Origin: an uncultured Prevotellaceae bacterium
GTDB lineage: Bacteria; Bacteroidota; Bacteroidia; Bacteroidales; Bacteroidaceae
DNA length: 64,000 nt
NCBI GenBank assembly: GCA_900319385.1
Contig: ONOG01000022.1
Span: 23,250-87,249, forward strand
Reading direction: 5' to 3'
Shown here piece by piece: positions 25,534 through 33,709 of the stretch. The translations under genes and the position numbers were made by a program. The notes beneath the pieces were generated by a model. The model saw only the letters and a list, made by a program, of their open reading frames with translations. It ran no database searches and was not told where the DNA came from. Every line of letters starts with the position of its first letter. Positions within the stretch are counted from its first letter, which is position 1.

Positions 25534-26427
25534 ATGGACACCAATTATGCTGTACTTGCCATCTCTACAATTAGTGGTGAAAAGTCAAAAAAAATGTCAA
25601 ATGAGGAAATTATTTCCTTAATTATCGAGGTGTTGAAGTCAGATATTAATACTGATGAAATAACCTTTGACGAGAGTCAGAATGCAACAATTAAGCCCTC
25701 TAAAGAACCTATGGTACTTTTCCTTCATAAGGTGGAAATTCTCAACCAATCTTTCGAATCAAAGAACACAGGTGTTAAATTTGCAAAAGAATACGTTCGG
25801 ACAATACTTAAATTAGCCAAAGACACACATGAGGATGTCAAAGTAATTGAAGACTTGAAACTATTCCTTAAAATGCTGAATGACAGAAATTCATCGAATA
25901 TAAAACATATAATAATGAAAATACTTCGTTCTTTTAACGTTTTGAGATTGTTTCTCATTACCATACTCTGTTTATTCTCATGCACAGGCAACAATTCTGA
26001 CAAGGAACGTATTGCTGAATTTGAATCCAATAATAACCCTAATGAAGATGTAATAAGTTCATCGTCACAAACAACAGAGGATTTGAGTGAAAGTCGCAAT
26101 ATTCTTGATTATGTTGGACAATACGAGTTCACGGATGCATTGGGTCTATCTTTTGTTTTAACAATAAATGAAGATGAAACTATCCAAATTACTCAAAAAG
26201 GGACAAACACTACTTATTATTGTTCATGTGACCATAATGATTTAAGAGGCTATTCTACAATTCGTATTTATTTTGAAATTGAACCTCATATAACATTTCC
26301 ATCGGGTGATGAACCATATATAAATCCAATGGCCATTCCTGTTGGTGCTAAATACATATATCGTACTGATGATGCACTACAAGCAAAGAATCCACATAAC
26401 AGATTGGATTTAAATAAAATCAATTAA
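25534..26427 (+). CDS. Hypothetical protein with an internal lipoprotein signal
   Basis: 297 residues. Residues 1-127 look cytosolic and helical. At M128 (ATG 25915) a typical lipoprotein signal begins: MKILRSFNVLRLFLITILCL followed by FSC with C150 as lipidation site. The remainder is a small polar domain ending in NPHNRLDLNKIN. Either this is one membrane protein with a cytosolic front part, or two genes joined in frame, the second starting at 25915. No family is recognised. It lies between the phage genes and the convergent transposase. Confidence 0.55.
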   Translation: MDTNYAVLAISTISGEKSKKMSNEEIISLIIEVLKSDINTDEITFDESQNATIKPSKEPMVLFLHKVEILNQSFESKNTGVKFAKEYVRTILKLAKDTHEDVKVIEDLKLFLKMLNDRNSSNIKHIIMKILRSFNVLRLFLITILCLFSCTGNNSDKERIAEFESNNNPNEDVISSSSQTTEDLSESRNILDYVGQYEFTDALGLSFVLTINEDETIQITQKGTNTTYYCSCDHNDLRGYSTIRIYFEIEPHITFPSGDEPYINPMAIPVGAKYIYRTDDALQAKNPHNRLDLNKIN

Positions 26428-26474
26428 CAATAGTTCATTGGATATAAGTTTTTTGAAGAGCGTTTGAAGGAAGA

Positions 26475-27404
26475 TTAAGCCACATTCCTTACATCCTTGT
26501 AACTGACCACATTAAGAGAGCGTCTGAACATTTCCAAGAATCGGGCGCTTTCTTGTTGTTCTCTTGTATTGTAACGGAACACGGCTTCGTCCACGTATCT
26601 TTGCAGGTACTTCGCCGAAACGCTGTGGTAGATACCGAAGACGGAACGCTTGAACAAACCCCAAAAACCTTCGATGTTATTAGTGTATGCCTTACCGACA
26701 ACAAACTCCTTTGCATTATGGTGAACAATGGCATGAGTGTATTCACTGTCATAGAGTGAATGGTAGCCGATATATTCGTCCGTGTAGATGCGCGAACCGG
26801 GCTTGACGAACTTACGGATGATAGGCGAAAGCGTATTTCCCTGCGTATTCTGAACTTTCTTTGCAACAAGCGTACCGCCGCGTTCCACCATGCCGAACAC
26901 AGGGGTCTTAGTCTTCGTGCTGCGCCCCTGCGTTCCTTCCGTGCGCTTTGATTCGTGCTTGTTCTTTTCACGTCCGCCGATATAAGCCTCGTCACATTCC
27001 ACTTCTCCTTCAAGGTCATTCATGTCCTGATTGTAGAGCGTGCGGATTTTCTGCAAGTTATTCCACGCAGTCTTTTGTGTAATCTTGCAGTCCCTCGAAA
27101 TCTGATGCGACGAAACGCCCTTCTTGTGACATGAGACAAGGTACATCATAATGAACCACTTGCGAAGGGAAATCTTCGTGTTCTCAAATATAGTACCAAC
27201 AGTCACGTTGAACTTACGGTTACACCTTTTGCAGAGATAGCGGCCATCCTTGCATACATTGCAGTGATGTCCGCCACAATATGGACAGATTACATCACCG
27301 TCAGGCCAACGGTACTGAGCAATCGTCTGCTTGCAGATATCGTCCGTGTTGAAATACTCCATTACACTGAAAAGGCTGTCGAACTGTTCAAAATCAATCT
27401 TCAT
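26475..27404 (-). CDS. IS1595-family transposase (ISXO2-like)
   Basis: 309 residues. An N-terminal zinc ribbon (C40, C43, C58, C61: CPYCGG...CKRC) is followed by a helical DNA-binding part and the DDE_Tnp_IS1595 core: ECDEAYIGG with D138, IYTDEYIGY with D209, and TNNIEGFWGLFKR with N243/E245 and K252 as third acidic (or Asn) and Lys positions. Length is normal and no frameshift is seen, so it may be active. It lies about 490 bases inside the right terminal repeat, and the 8-bp target duplication fits this family. Confidence 0.92.
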   Translation of the reverse strand: MKIDFEQFDSLFSVMEYFNTDDICKQTIAQYRWPDGDVICPYCGGHHCNVCKDGRYLCKRCNRKFNVTVGTIFENTKISLRKWFIMMYLVSCHKKGVSSHQISRDCKITQKTAWNNLQKIRTLYNQDMNDLEGEVECDEAYIGGREKNKHESKRTEGTQGRSTKTKTPVFGMVERGGTLVAKKVQNTQGNTLSPIIRKFVKPGSRIYTDEYIGYHSLYDSEYTHAIVHHNAKEFVVGKAYTNNIEGFWGLFKRSVFGIYHSVSAKYLQRYVDEAVFRYNTREQQESARFLEMFRRSLNVVSYKDVRNVA

Positions 27405-27458
27405 AATACTTTACAATTTCCTTTTTTATTCTCCTTTTATAATTCTAAAGCTAAGTTC

Positions 27459-27480
27459 GGGATTTTTCCAGAAAAATCCC
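27459..27480. repeat. Short hairpin upstream of the transposase gene
   Basis: GGGATTTTT, four bases, AAAAATCCC: a 9-bp perfect inverted repeat in the transposase upstream region. It could bind a regulator or form an RNA hairpin that limits transposase expression. Confidence 0.55.
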
Positions 27481-27557
27481 AATTTATTTAGCTAAAGAAT
27501 GCTAGACAAATGCTAAAGATTACTAAAGCGTTAAAAAAGAGACAGAAAAACAAAAAA

Positions 27558-27602
27558 ATCACTGATAAACACATGGAATATCAGTGATTTATGGTAAATT
27601 TG
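27558..27602 (+). promoter_or_regulatory. Dyad and -7 box near the transposon right end
   Basis: ATCACTGAT (27558-27566) and ATCAGTGAT (27580-27588) form a perfect 9-bp dyad directly upstream of TAAATTTG (27595-27602), a -7 element. The dyad occupies the -33 area, as an operator would. It points toward the 30-codon ORF at 27672. Confidence 0.45.
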
Positions 27603-27671
27603 CACCGTACCGAGAGTGAAAAATACGAGAATTAATACTCGCACTTCTTTAACAACGGGTACTTTTGTTAT

Positions 27672-27764
27672 ATGAAAGATTTTAAACTTTCAGAACGGCA
27701 AAAGAAGGTGCTTGAGCGTATGCGTTATTTAGCATCCTATCGTAGTGGAGATTGTTTCAAATAA
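27672..27764 (+). CDS. 30-residue basic ORF at the transposon right end
   Basis: ATG to TAA, product beginning MKDFKLSERQKKVLERMRYL, a basic amphipathic helix. It has a -7 box 70 bases upstream and a terminator 20 bases downstream, which makes a real small transcript plausible. No homologue is known to me. It may instead be a small RNA. Confidence 0.35.
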   Translation: MKDFKLSERQKKVLERMRYLASYRSGDCFK

Positions 27765-27783
27765 TCTCTCTCTTTTGGTAAAA

Positions 27784-27823
27784 GAGGCAACCTTGTCTTC
27801 AAGAAGTGGGTTGCCTTATCTTT
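27784..27823 (+). terminator. Terminator near the transposon right end
   Basis: AGGCAACC and GGTTGCCT form an 8-bp stem followed by TATCTTTTAT. It closes the short transcription unit that includes the 30-codon ORF. Confidence 0.6.
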
Positions 27824-27921
27824 TATATAAAGATACTGCTTACTTGATTTTTTTTCAAGAATAACTCTATTTATATATAGAATAGTCCAAAGAATCTTCA
27901 GTCAACAGATATATCGTTACC

Positions 27922-27929
27922 AAATTTTA
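27922..27929 (+). repeat. Right target-site duplication AAATTTTA
   Basis: Direct copy of 19520-19527, directly outside the right terminal inverted repeat. Confidence 0.85.
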
Positions 27930-27945
27930 TCCCAATTTCTTTCAG

Positions 27946-27991
27946 TTTTCAGGCTTCGCCTGATCGGGCGGGCATGGGAACCCGCCCCTAC
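27946..27991. repeat. 46-bp dispersed palindromic repeat, copy 1
   Basis: Starts TTTTCAGGCTTCGCCTGATC and contains GGGCGGGCATGGGAACCCGCCC. An inverted copy with 45/46 identity lies at 63002-63047. It contains two hairpins (AGGCTTCGCCT; GGGCGGG/CCCGCCC). The rest of 27992-28187 is AT-rich and without a gene. Confidence 0.8.
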
Positions 27992-28187
27992 GACAATCGG
28001 CATTTCAAAAATCTGGACTTTTCACCCAAAATTTTTCGTTTCTTTCGTTTTTTTCCGTTTTTTTCGTTGTTCAAAAATTCTATTTCACCCAAATTTCTCC
28101 CACAAAAAAAGGCCTCTGAACTGTTAAAATCCTTCTAATCCTTAAAATCCTTGATAAAAAAATATATAAATCCGTGTTCAATCCGTG

Positions 28188-28787
28188 TCAATCGGCTGAC
28201 GAGAAAGTCAGTGACTCGACTTTGGAGAGCCGCGACCGCAGACGGGGCAAGAGGTCGCGGCGAATGCGAAGCGTCATGGTGCAGTCGGTGTCATAGCCCT
28301 GACTGACAATCTCGGGGCCATCCTCCTTGACGATGCGCATCACGGCATTCATCATGGGAAACTCGAAGCTGAAAGCGACTTCGGCATCGACTGTCTTTTC
28401 GACGACAGTGGCGGCGGCGATGGCTTCGGCTGCCGCTGCGCGATAGGCGACGATGAGCCCGCTCGTGCCCAGTTTGATGCCTCCGAAGTAGCGGACCACG
28501 AGGATGAGAATGTTGGTCAGATTGTTGGAATTGATTTGTCCGAGGATGGGTTTGCCGGCCGTGCCCGACGGCTCGCCGTTGTCGTTGGCACGAAACTCGG
28601 TGCGGTCGGCGCCCAACATGTAGGCATAGCACACATGGCGGGCATCATAATACTTCTTCTGATACTCCGCCAACAACGTCTTCACGTCCTCAACCGACGA
28701 AACGGGAAAAGCGAAGGCAAGAAACTTGCTCCGCTTCTCCGTGTAGCTGCCCTCACTCTTATCCTGTATCGTCAAATAGGAATCCAT
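28188..28787 (-). CDS. yigZ: YigZ/IMPACT-family protein
   Basis: 199 residues. The UPF0029 domain is clear: KRSKFLAFAFPV, ARHVCYAYMLG and the family signature NDNGEPSGTAGKPIL, then VRYFGGIKLGTSGLIVAYR. A C-terminal DUF1949-like part follows. The family is linked to translation and to GCN2 regulation in eukaryotes; the bacterial role is not firmly known. It ends the serC-serA-DUF1015-yigZ minus-strand group, separated from DUF1015 by a C/G-rich repeat. Confidence 0.92.
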   Translation of the reverse strand: MDSYLTIQDKSEGSYTEKRSKFLAFAFPVSSVEDVKTLLAEYQKKYYDARHVCYAYMLGADRTEFRANDNGEPSGTAGKPILGQINSNNLTNILILVVRYFGGIKLGTSGLIVAYRAAAAEAIAAATVVEKTVDAEVAFSFEFPMMNAVMRIVKEDGPEIVSQGYDTDCTMTLRIRRDLLPRLRSRLSKVESLTFSSAD

Positions 28788-28798
28788 CTGTACCGAAA

Positions 28799-28834
28799 GT
28801 CTCCCCTATCGGGGGAGATTTAGAGGGGGCTTAA
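28799..28834. repeat. C/G-rich dispersed palindrome
   Basis: CTCCCCTATCGGGGGAG followed by ATTTAGAGGGGGCTT. The same theme recurs near 1.3, 1.4, 31.1, 44.8, 49.6 and 50.7 kb, always between genes. Confidence 0.6.
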
Positions 28835-30099
28835 TCCAGCTTGTGAATCACCAGACCGCTGCGCAGTTTCGGCTCAAACCACGTAGCCTTGGGCGGCATA
28901 ATCTTTCCGCTGTCGGCGATATCCATGATTTGCTGCATCGTGACGGGATAGAGGGCCAGCGCCATCTTCATCTCGCCCGAATCGACACGACGCTTCAGTT
29001 CGCCCAGTCCGCGCAATCCGCCGACGAAGTCGATGCGGTTGTCACGGCGCAGGTCCTTGATGCCGAGCTGCTTGTCGAGAATCAGACGCGACGAGATGCT
29101 GACGTCGAGCACGTCGATAGGATCGGCAGCGTCGTAGGTGTCGTCGTGTGCCAGGAGCGAATACCAGGCGCCCTCGAGATAGAGCGAGAACTCATGCAGC
29201 TGCTGCGGACGATATTCCTCCGTACCCTTGTACTCGATGTCGAAGTCTTCGGCGAGTGCGGCGAGGAACTCCTTCGCTGTCTTTCCGTTGAGGTCTTTCA
29301 CCACACGGTTGTAGTCGAGGATGGTGAGCTGCGAAGCAGGGAAGGCAACGGCCATGAAGTAGTTGTACTCTTCGTCGCCGCGGTGGTTGGGGTTCTGCTT
29401 GGCGCGTTCCTGACCGACCAGCGCCGCAGCTGCCGAACGGTGATGGCCGTCGGCGATGTAGAGGCTGGGCATCTTGGCAAATTCGGCAGTGATGGTCTGG
29501 ATGTCCTCGTCCTTGTCAACGAGCCAGAGCTGATGACGGAAGCCGTCGATGGGAGCCACGAAGTCGTACTCGGGCTGCGTGGCAGCATAGTGGGCAATGA
29601 GCTTGCCGAGCACTTCGTTGTCGGGATAGGCAAAGAAGACAGGTTCGATGTTGGCGTTGTTCACACGCACATGCTTCATGCGGTCTTCCTCCTTGTCGGC
29701 ACGGGTGAGCTCATGCTTCTTGATCACCCCCTTGCGGTAGTCGTCGCTGTAGGCACCGATGACGAGTCCGTACTGCGTCTTCTCCTTGCCACCGTTGGCA
29801 GGCAGGCAGGAGGTCTGCGCGTAGATGTAGTACATCTCTTTGGGGTCCTGCACCAGCCAGCCCTTGTCCTGGAACTTCTGGAACTGCCGAGCGGCCTCCT
29901 CATAGACACGTGGGTCGTACTCGCTCGTGCCTTCGGGGAAGTTGATTTCGGGCTTGATGATGTGGTAGAGTGATTTTTCGTTATCGCCGGCTTCAGCACG
30001 TGCTTCCTCAGAGTCGAGCACATCGTAGGGGCGGCTCTCCACTTCCTCCACAAATTCTTTCGGAGGACGGATTCCCTTGAACGGTTTAATGATGGCCAT
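28831..30099 (-). CDS. DUF1015 family protein
   Basis: 422 residues from ATG 30099 (MAIIKPFKGIRPP). A start at 30144 is excluded because the promoter at 30127-30158 lies inside that extension. Conserved DUF1015 pieces include PYDVLDSEEARA, ADGHHRSAAA and the C-terminal LRSGLVIHKLD. The function is not established. In Bacteroidetes the gene travels with serA and serC, as here, which suggests a link to serine metabolism (inference from context). Confidence 0.9.
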   Translation of the reverse strand: MAIIKPFKGIRPPKEFVEEVESRPYDVLDSEEARAEAGDNEKSLYHIIKPEINFPEGTSEYDPRVYEEAARQFQKFQDKGWLVQDPKEMYYIYAQTSCLPANGGKEKTQYGLVIGAYSDDYRKGVIKKHELTRADKEEDRMKHVRVNNANIEPVFFAYPDNEVLGKLIAHYAATQPEYDFVAPIDGFRHQLWLVDKDEDIQTITAEFAKMPSLYIADGHHRSAAAALVGQERAKQNPNHRGDEEYNYFMAVAFPASQLTILDYNRVVKDLNGKTAKEFLAALAEDFDIEYKGTEEYRPQQLHEFSLYLEGAWYSLLAHDDTYDAADPIDVLDVSISSRLILDKQLGIKDLRRDNRIDFVGGLRGLGELKRRVDSGEMKMALALYPVTMQQIMDIADSGKIMPPKATWFEPKLRSGLVIHKLD

Positions 30100-30126
30100 A
30101 GTGATATTGATTAAGTGATAATGGCA

Positions 30127-30158
30127 CAAAGTTAGGGCTTTCATTCGGAAAAACCAAA
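30127..30158 (-). promoter_or_regulatory. Promoter of the DUF1015 gene
   Basis: Minus strand TTTG (30155-30158), 20 bases, TAACTTTG (30127-30134): a perfect pair. It shows that DUF1015 has its own transcript and fixes its start at 30099. Confidence 0.85.
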
Positions 30159-30178
30159 CGAAAGCCCTAACTTTCTAC

Positions 30179-30250
30179 ACTGTACATTGTACTTTGTACT
30201 TTGTATGTACTTTGTATGTACTTTGTACTTGTATGTACTTTGTACTTTTT
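30179..30250. repeat. Degenerate TGTACTTTGTA repeat
   Basis: GTACTTTGTA and GTATGTACTTT units follow each other about six times between DUF1015 and serA. Shorter traces of the same sequence occur near 38.75 and 47.35 kb. Confidence 0.7.
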
Positions 30251-31109
30251 TATGACTTGTTCACCTGGAACTTTGTCACGCCGTCCTTCAGGAAAGCGAC
30301 AATCTGCTTGGCTGCAGCGATACCTGCATTGATGTTGGCCTCAGCGGTCTGCGCACCCATCTTCTTGGGCGTCGAGAAGTAGCGGCCTTCGAACTGCTGG
30401 AAAGCCTGGTCGGCGTCGGGCATGATGTCAGTCACGTACTTCAGGTCGGTACGTTCCTGCATCAGTTCGATGAGTTCGTCCTCGTTGATGACCTCCTTGC
30501 GGGCTGTGTTGACCACGATGCCGCCCTTCTTCATCTTCGAAACCAGTGCCTTGTTGATGCTCTGGCGAGTCTCGGGCGTTGCAGGGATGTGGAGCGAAAC
30601 GATGTCGCAGGTCTCAAACAGTTCGTCCTGACTCTTTGCAGCTTTCACGCCGGCTGCTTCGATGACGTCGGCTGGGCAATAGGCGTCGTAAGCGCAGACG
30701 TCCATGCCGAAGCCACGGGCGATGCGTGCCACGTTGCGGCCCACGTTGCCGAAGGCGAGGATACCCAGACGCTTGCCCATCAGTTCGGTGCCGGCCTTTC
30801 CGTTATAGAAATTGCGCACGGTAAAGACGAGCAGACCGAAAACCAATTCGGCCACAGCGTTAGAGTTCTGACCTGGCGTATTCATCACGACAACCTTGTG
30901 AGCTGTGGCAGCCTCAAGGTCAACGTTGTCGTAACCGGCACCGGCACGAACGACGATTTTCAGTTGCTTGGCAGCGTCGAGCACCTCGGCATCCACCTTG
31001 TGTATTTCTCGAGCAGAGCCAACTCATAGCCTGCAGCTTCAATCTCTTTCTTGATGCCTTCAACAGCCACGGCTGCAAAAGGCTTCTCGGTAGCAATCAG
31101 TACTTTCAT
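30250..31109 (-). pseudogene. serA: Phosphoglycerate dehydrogenase, frameshifted by an internal deletion
   Basis: The true start is ATG 31109, giving MKVLIATEKPFAAVAVEGIK and on to LLEKYT, the normal SerA N-terminus. Then the frame changes: RWMPRCSTLPSN and stop. The SerA sequence resumes in another frame at KVDAEVLDAAKQLKIVVRAG (from about 31000) and runs intact through GILAFGNVGRNVARIARGFG (NAD fold) and HIPATPETR to the end. About 20 codons usually found between EKYT and KVDAEV are missing, by a number of bases not divisible by three. The first step of serine synthesis from 3-phosphoglycerate would be lost or weakened, unless the internal GTG at 30996 serves. A sequencing or assembly error is possible. 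Confidence 0.8.
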
Positions 31110-31111
31110 AC

Positions 31112-31146
31112 AGACCCCTCCCCGACCCTCCCCAGGGGGAGGGCGT
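31112..31146. repeat. C/G-rich dispersed palindrome between serC and serA
   Basis: CCCCTCCCCGACCCTCCCCAGGGGGAGGG: the CTCCCCAGGGGGAG core is palindromic and of the same family as the other C/G-rich intergenic repeats. Confidence 0.6.
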
Positions 31147-31184
31147 AGAATCTTTTTCGGGGAGATATTCTACTATTTGTTTAT

Positions 31185-32252
31185 TTAATGATTCTTCTCA
31201 AATTCTTTCATGCAGCTGACCAGTGCCTGCACACCTTCGACGCTCATGGCGTTGTAGCACGAAGCGCGGAAGCCACCCACTGAGCGGTGACCCTTCACAC
31301 CAACCATGCCGTGGTCGGTAGCAAACTTCAGGAAGTCAGCCTCGAGATCTTTGTACTCATCCTGCATGACGAAGCAGATGTTCATCACCGAACGGTCCTC
31401 TGCCTCGACAGTGCCGCGGAACATCTTGTTGCGGTCGATTTCGTCGTACAGGATCTTGGCACGCTCGCAAGCACGCTTGTCCATCGCCTCGACGCCACCC
31501 ATCTTCTTAATCCACTTCAGATTCTGCAGGGCGCAATAGACGGGCACCACAGGAGGCGTGTTGAACATCGAACCCTTCTCGACGTGCGTACGATAGTCAA
31601 GCATCGTCGGGATGGGACGGCTCACCTTGCCCAGGGCATCGTCCTTGACAATGACAAAAGTCACACCAGCCATCGACAGGTTCTTCTGTGCACCACCGTA
31701 GATGCAGTTGTACTTGCTCACATCGACAGGGCGCGAGAAGATGTCGCTCGACATATCGGCAATCATCGGTACGGGACTGTCTAGCTCCTTGCGGATCTCG
31801 GTGCCGTAGATGGTGTTGTTCGTCGTGATGTGGAAATAGTCAGCATCGGCCGGCACGGTGTAGTCCTTGGGGATGTACGTGTAGGTCGATTCAGCCGAGG
31901 AGGCAACCTCAACGACTTCGCCAAACAGCTTTGCTTCCTTGATAGCCTTCTTTGCCCAAACGCCAGTGTTCAGATAGGCGGCCTTCTTTTCGAGGAAGTT
32001 GTAGGGCACCTGACAGAACTGCAGACTGGCACCGCCACCGAGGAAAATCACGCTGTAACCTTCGGGAATGTCGAGCAACTCCTTGAACAGAGCCACAGCC
32101 TCATCCATCACGGGCTGGAAGTCCTTGGCGCGGTGGCTGATTTCCATGAGCGACAGGCCGCTGCCATTGAAGTCCAGACAAGCCTGAGCAGTAGCCTCAA
32201 TCACTTCGCGTGGAAGAATCGACGGCCCTGCGTTGAAATTGTACTTTTTCAT
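31185..32252 (-). CDS. serC: Phosphoserine aminotransferase
   Basis: 355 residues, normal length. A PLP enzyme that makes phosphoserine from phosphohydroxypyruvate and glutamate. Seen: [10 protein letters not shown] at the start, LGGGASLQF, the PLP lysine K190 in YGGAQKNLS, and [16 protein letters not shown] near the end. It is complete and has a promoter, in contrast to the damaged serA directly downstream. Confidence 0.96.
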   Translation of the reverse strand: MKKYNFNAGPSILPREVIEATAQACLDFNGSGLSLMEISHRAKDFQPVMDEAVALFKELLDIPEGYSVIFLGGGASLQFCQVPYNFLEKKAAYLNTGVWAKKAIKEAKLFGEVVEVASSAESTYTYIPKDYTVPADADYFHITTNNTIYGTEIRKELDSPVPMIADMSSDIFSRPVDVSKYNCIYGGAQKNLSMAGVTFVIVKDDALGKVSRPIPTMLDYRTHVEKGSMFNTPPVVPVYCALQNLKWIKKMGGVEAMDKRACERAKILYDEIDRNKMFRGTVEAEDRSVMNICFVMQDEYKDLEADFLKFATDHGMVGVKGHRSVGGFRASCYNAMSVEGVQALVSCMKEFEKNH

Positions 32253-32295
32253 TGTCTTTATAATAAGTGGAAAAACTTTATCCTAAAATACGCTG

Positions 32296-32327
32296 CAAAT
32301 TTACTCATTTTTATTGTTACAAGCAAC
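32296..32327 (-). promoter_or_regulatory. Promoter of serC
   Basis: Minus strand GTTG (32324-32327, one mismatch to TTTG), 20 bases, TAAATTTG (32296-32303), 44 bases before the start codon. Confidence 0.7.
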
Positions 32328-32365
32328 CATCTGACACAAAAAAGGTGGTTTTTATAAAAAAAAAG

Positions 32366-32393
32366 AAAGGACACAGGGAAAATCCTGTGCCCT
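32366..32393. repeat. Hairpin upstream of serC
   Basis: GGACACAGG and CCTGTGCCC can pair with one mismatch around a short loop. It may be the end of a transcript from the other side or part of a regulatory site. Confidence 0.35.
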
Positions 32394-32424
32394 AAAACGA
32401 TTGGTTCTTTCCTGAAATAAACTT

Positions 32425-32703
32425 ATGGAAGCACTTTCACCATCCACGAAGATACTTCTCAAGTGGTTGTCTAAACGACATGCCACAACCGAATCACAGC
32501 TCATGCTTGACAATGCCATAGAAATAGTGTTTCAAGGCAATGCGGAGGAGTGCTGGCTCATGAATCTGGCGCAGCACACGTTCCACCTGCTGCTGTTCGT
32601 AGAGGGTATTACCGTACGTGGTGTTATGAAAACATATCCTTGGCTGCCGCAGTCAGACACAGCACAAATAAGACAAAAGATAAAATGGTTTTTGTTTTCA
32701 TGA
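32425..32703 (+). CDS. Hypothetical 92-residue ORF
   Basis: Opens MEALSPSTKILLKWLSKRHA, with a hydrophobic middle (HTFHLLLFVEGITV). No family is recognised and no promoter is seen. It is the only ORF of any plausibility on the plus strand between serC and the next lipoprotein, and it may be spurious. Confidence 0.25.
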   Translation: MEALSPSTKILLKWLSKRHATTESQLMLDNAIEIVFQGNAEECWLMNLAQHTFHLLLFVEGITVRGVMKTYPWLPQSDTAQIRQKIKWFLFS

Positions 32704-32759
32704 AAGTTAGAATTAAACACGGTGAATTGAAATATGCTTTCCCAGGCCAAACCACTCAA

Positions 32760-33284
32760 CTACTTGAGCGGATTCGTATAGGTGGACTTCCACTCGGCGA
32801 GTTGCTCGGCCGAGGCGCGACGGAAGGTGCTCTGATAGCTGACGTTCATATCATCAACGGCATAAACAGTGCGAGCGACCATCAACTCGTCGCTGATGCT
32901 GTTGAGGGTCAGGTCGAGGCTCTTGTCGAAGACAATCTCACGGCTTTCGAGATTGAGACTATAAGCAGTATTAAGGTAGTAGTACATGACGGCTCCGCTC
33001 GATGCGATGAACTCCGTGGCTTCGGCCTTCCCGAAATATATCCGGCGTGGAGTCGCACCGAGGCGATCCTGTAGCAGGTTCGGTCCCAAAGTTCCGTCGG
33101 CAAGCACTTGACAGCGTTCGCTCTCTTCCCATGCTGTTCCCGTAAGCTGTTCGATGGTAAGCGTTTCAAGACCCTTGATAACAGAAACCTGAAGGTCATC
33201 GGGTGTCGTACCATCCTTGTCGTTACTGCATCCAGCCAGCGTCATGGCTGCCAGCAGCATAGTGCAAATTGATAAATGTTTCAT
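32760..33284 (-). CDS. Lipoprotein of unknown function
   Basis: 174 residues with a clear lipoprotein signal (MLLAAMTLAGC, lipidation at the cysteine before SNDKDG). The mature part is a small mixed domain with no recognised family. It has a perfect promoter at 33347-33378 and stands as a single-gene unit next to the C10 protease locus. Confidence 0.75.
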   Translation of the reverse strand: MKHLSICTMLLAAMTLAGCSNDKDGTTPDDLQVSVIKGLETLTIEQLTGTAWEESERCQVLADGTLGPNLLQDRLGATPRRIYFGKAEATEFIASSGAVMYYYLNTAYSLNLESREIVFDKSLDLTLNSISDELMVARTVYAVDDMNVSYQSTFRRASAEQLAEWKSTYTNPLK

Positions 33285-33346
33285 GGTTGTGTTGTAATAT
33301 TTATATTAGACAATCATTGTTTGGGGCCGAAGCCCATTTTCGCGTG

Positions 33347-33378
33347 CAAAAATACAGCTTTCCGAATATCCTACCAAA
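33347..33378 (-). promoter_or_regulatory. Promoter of the lipoprotein gene at 32760-33284
   Basis: Minus strand TTTG (33375-33378), 20 bases, TATTTTTG (33347-33354). Confidence 0.82.
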
Positions 33379-33406
33379 CTTTGGGGGGTGACATTTTTCA
33401 GTTCTG

Positions 33407-33703
33407 CTATAAAAAACATTGTTTTCGCAGTCGCTGCATCCGCTTTTTCACGCTTGCAGGTTGCAGAAAAAAGAGTTTTGCAATCTGCATGTAGGTCAGC
33501 CCTAACTTCCGTAGCATGCAGATGCGTAGATCCTTTTCTTTGATGGCAGGGTGATTTGATCTCAACTTCGCAGCATACCCTCCAAGTTCGGCATTGACAG
33601 ACGCCTCCAGTTCCGTCCAGTCTTCGTCACTGAGGTGTATGTCTCTTCCCTGCGCTATCTGGAGCATCAAACTGTTTGTTGTAATCCCATTGGTCATTGA
33701 CAC
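33407..33703 (-). CDS. Short HTH protein, resembling the C-terminal part of a TPR-HTH regulator
   Basis: 98 residues. The last 50 residues are a helix-turn-helix of the kind found at the end of Bacteroidetes TPR regulators: KDLRICMLRKLGLTYMQIAK and VKKRMQRLRKQ. The full-length regulator at 35631-37403 ends with an equivalent EVEKRVCLLMKLGISSANIA...QIKRRLFKK. So this is either a free-standing small regulator or the remnant of a lost TPR regulator. It begins six bases after the C10 peptidase gene and is probably cotranscribed with it. Confidence 0.65.
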   Translation of the reverse strand: MSMTNGITTNSLMLQIAQGRDIHLSDEDWTELEASVNAELGGYAAKLRSNHPAIKEKDLRICMLRKLGLTYMQIAKLFFLQPASVKKRMQRLRKQCFL

Positions 33704-33709
33704 ACCAAC

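Larger units (their letters stand above)
19528..27921. mobile_element. 8,394-bp IS1595-type transposon with passenger genes
   Basis: The ends are 29-bp inverted repeats: 19528-19556 begins GGTAACGATATAACTGTTGA, and 27893-27921 on the minus strand begins GGTAACGATATATCTGTTGA; 28 of 29 positions agree. Directly outside, AAATTTTA occurs in the same orientation at 19520-19527 and 27922-27929, an 8-bp target duplication, which is the size made by IS1595-family transposases. One such transposase lies inside near the right end. The interior is AT-rich compared with both flanks. Contents: three small minus-strand genes, a phage tail gene pair, a possible RNA, a lipoprotein ORF, the transposase and a 30-codon ORF. 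Confidence 0.88.

Noticed and set aside
32550..33074. 174-codon plus-strand ORF
   Set aside because: Antisense to the lipoprotein gene at 32760-33284, which has a lipobox and perfect promoter.
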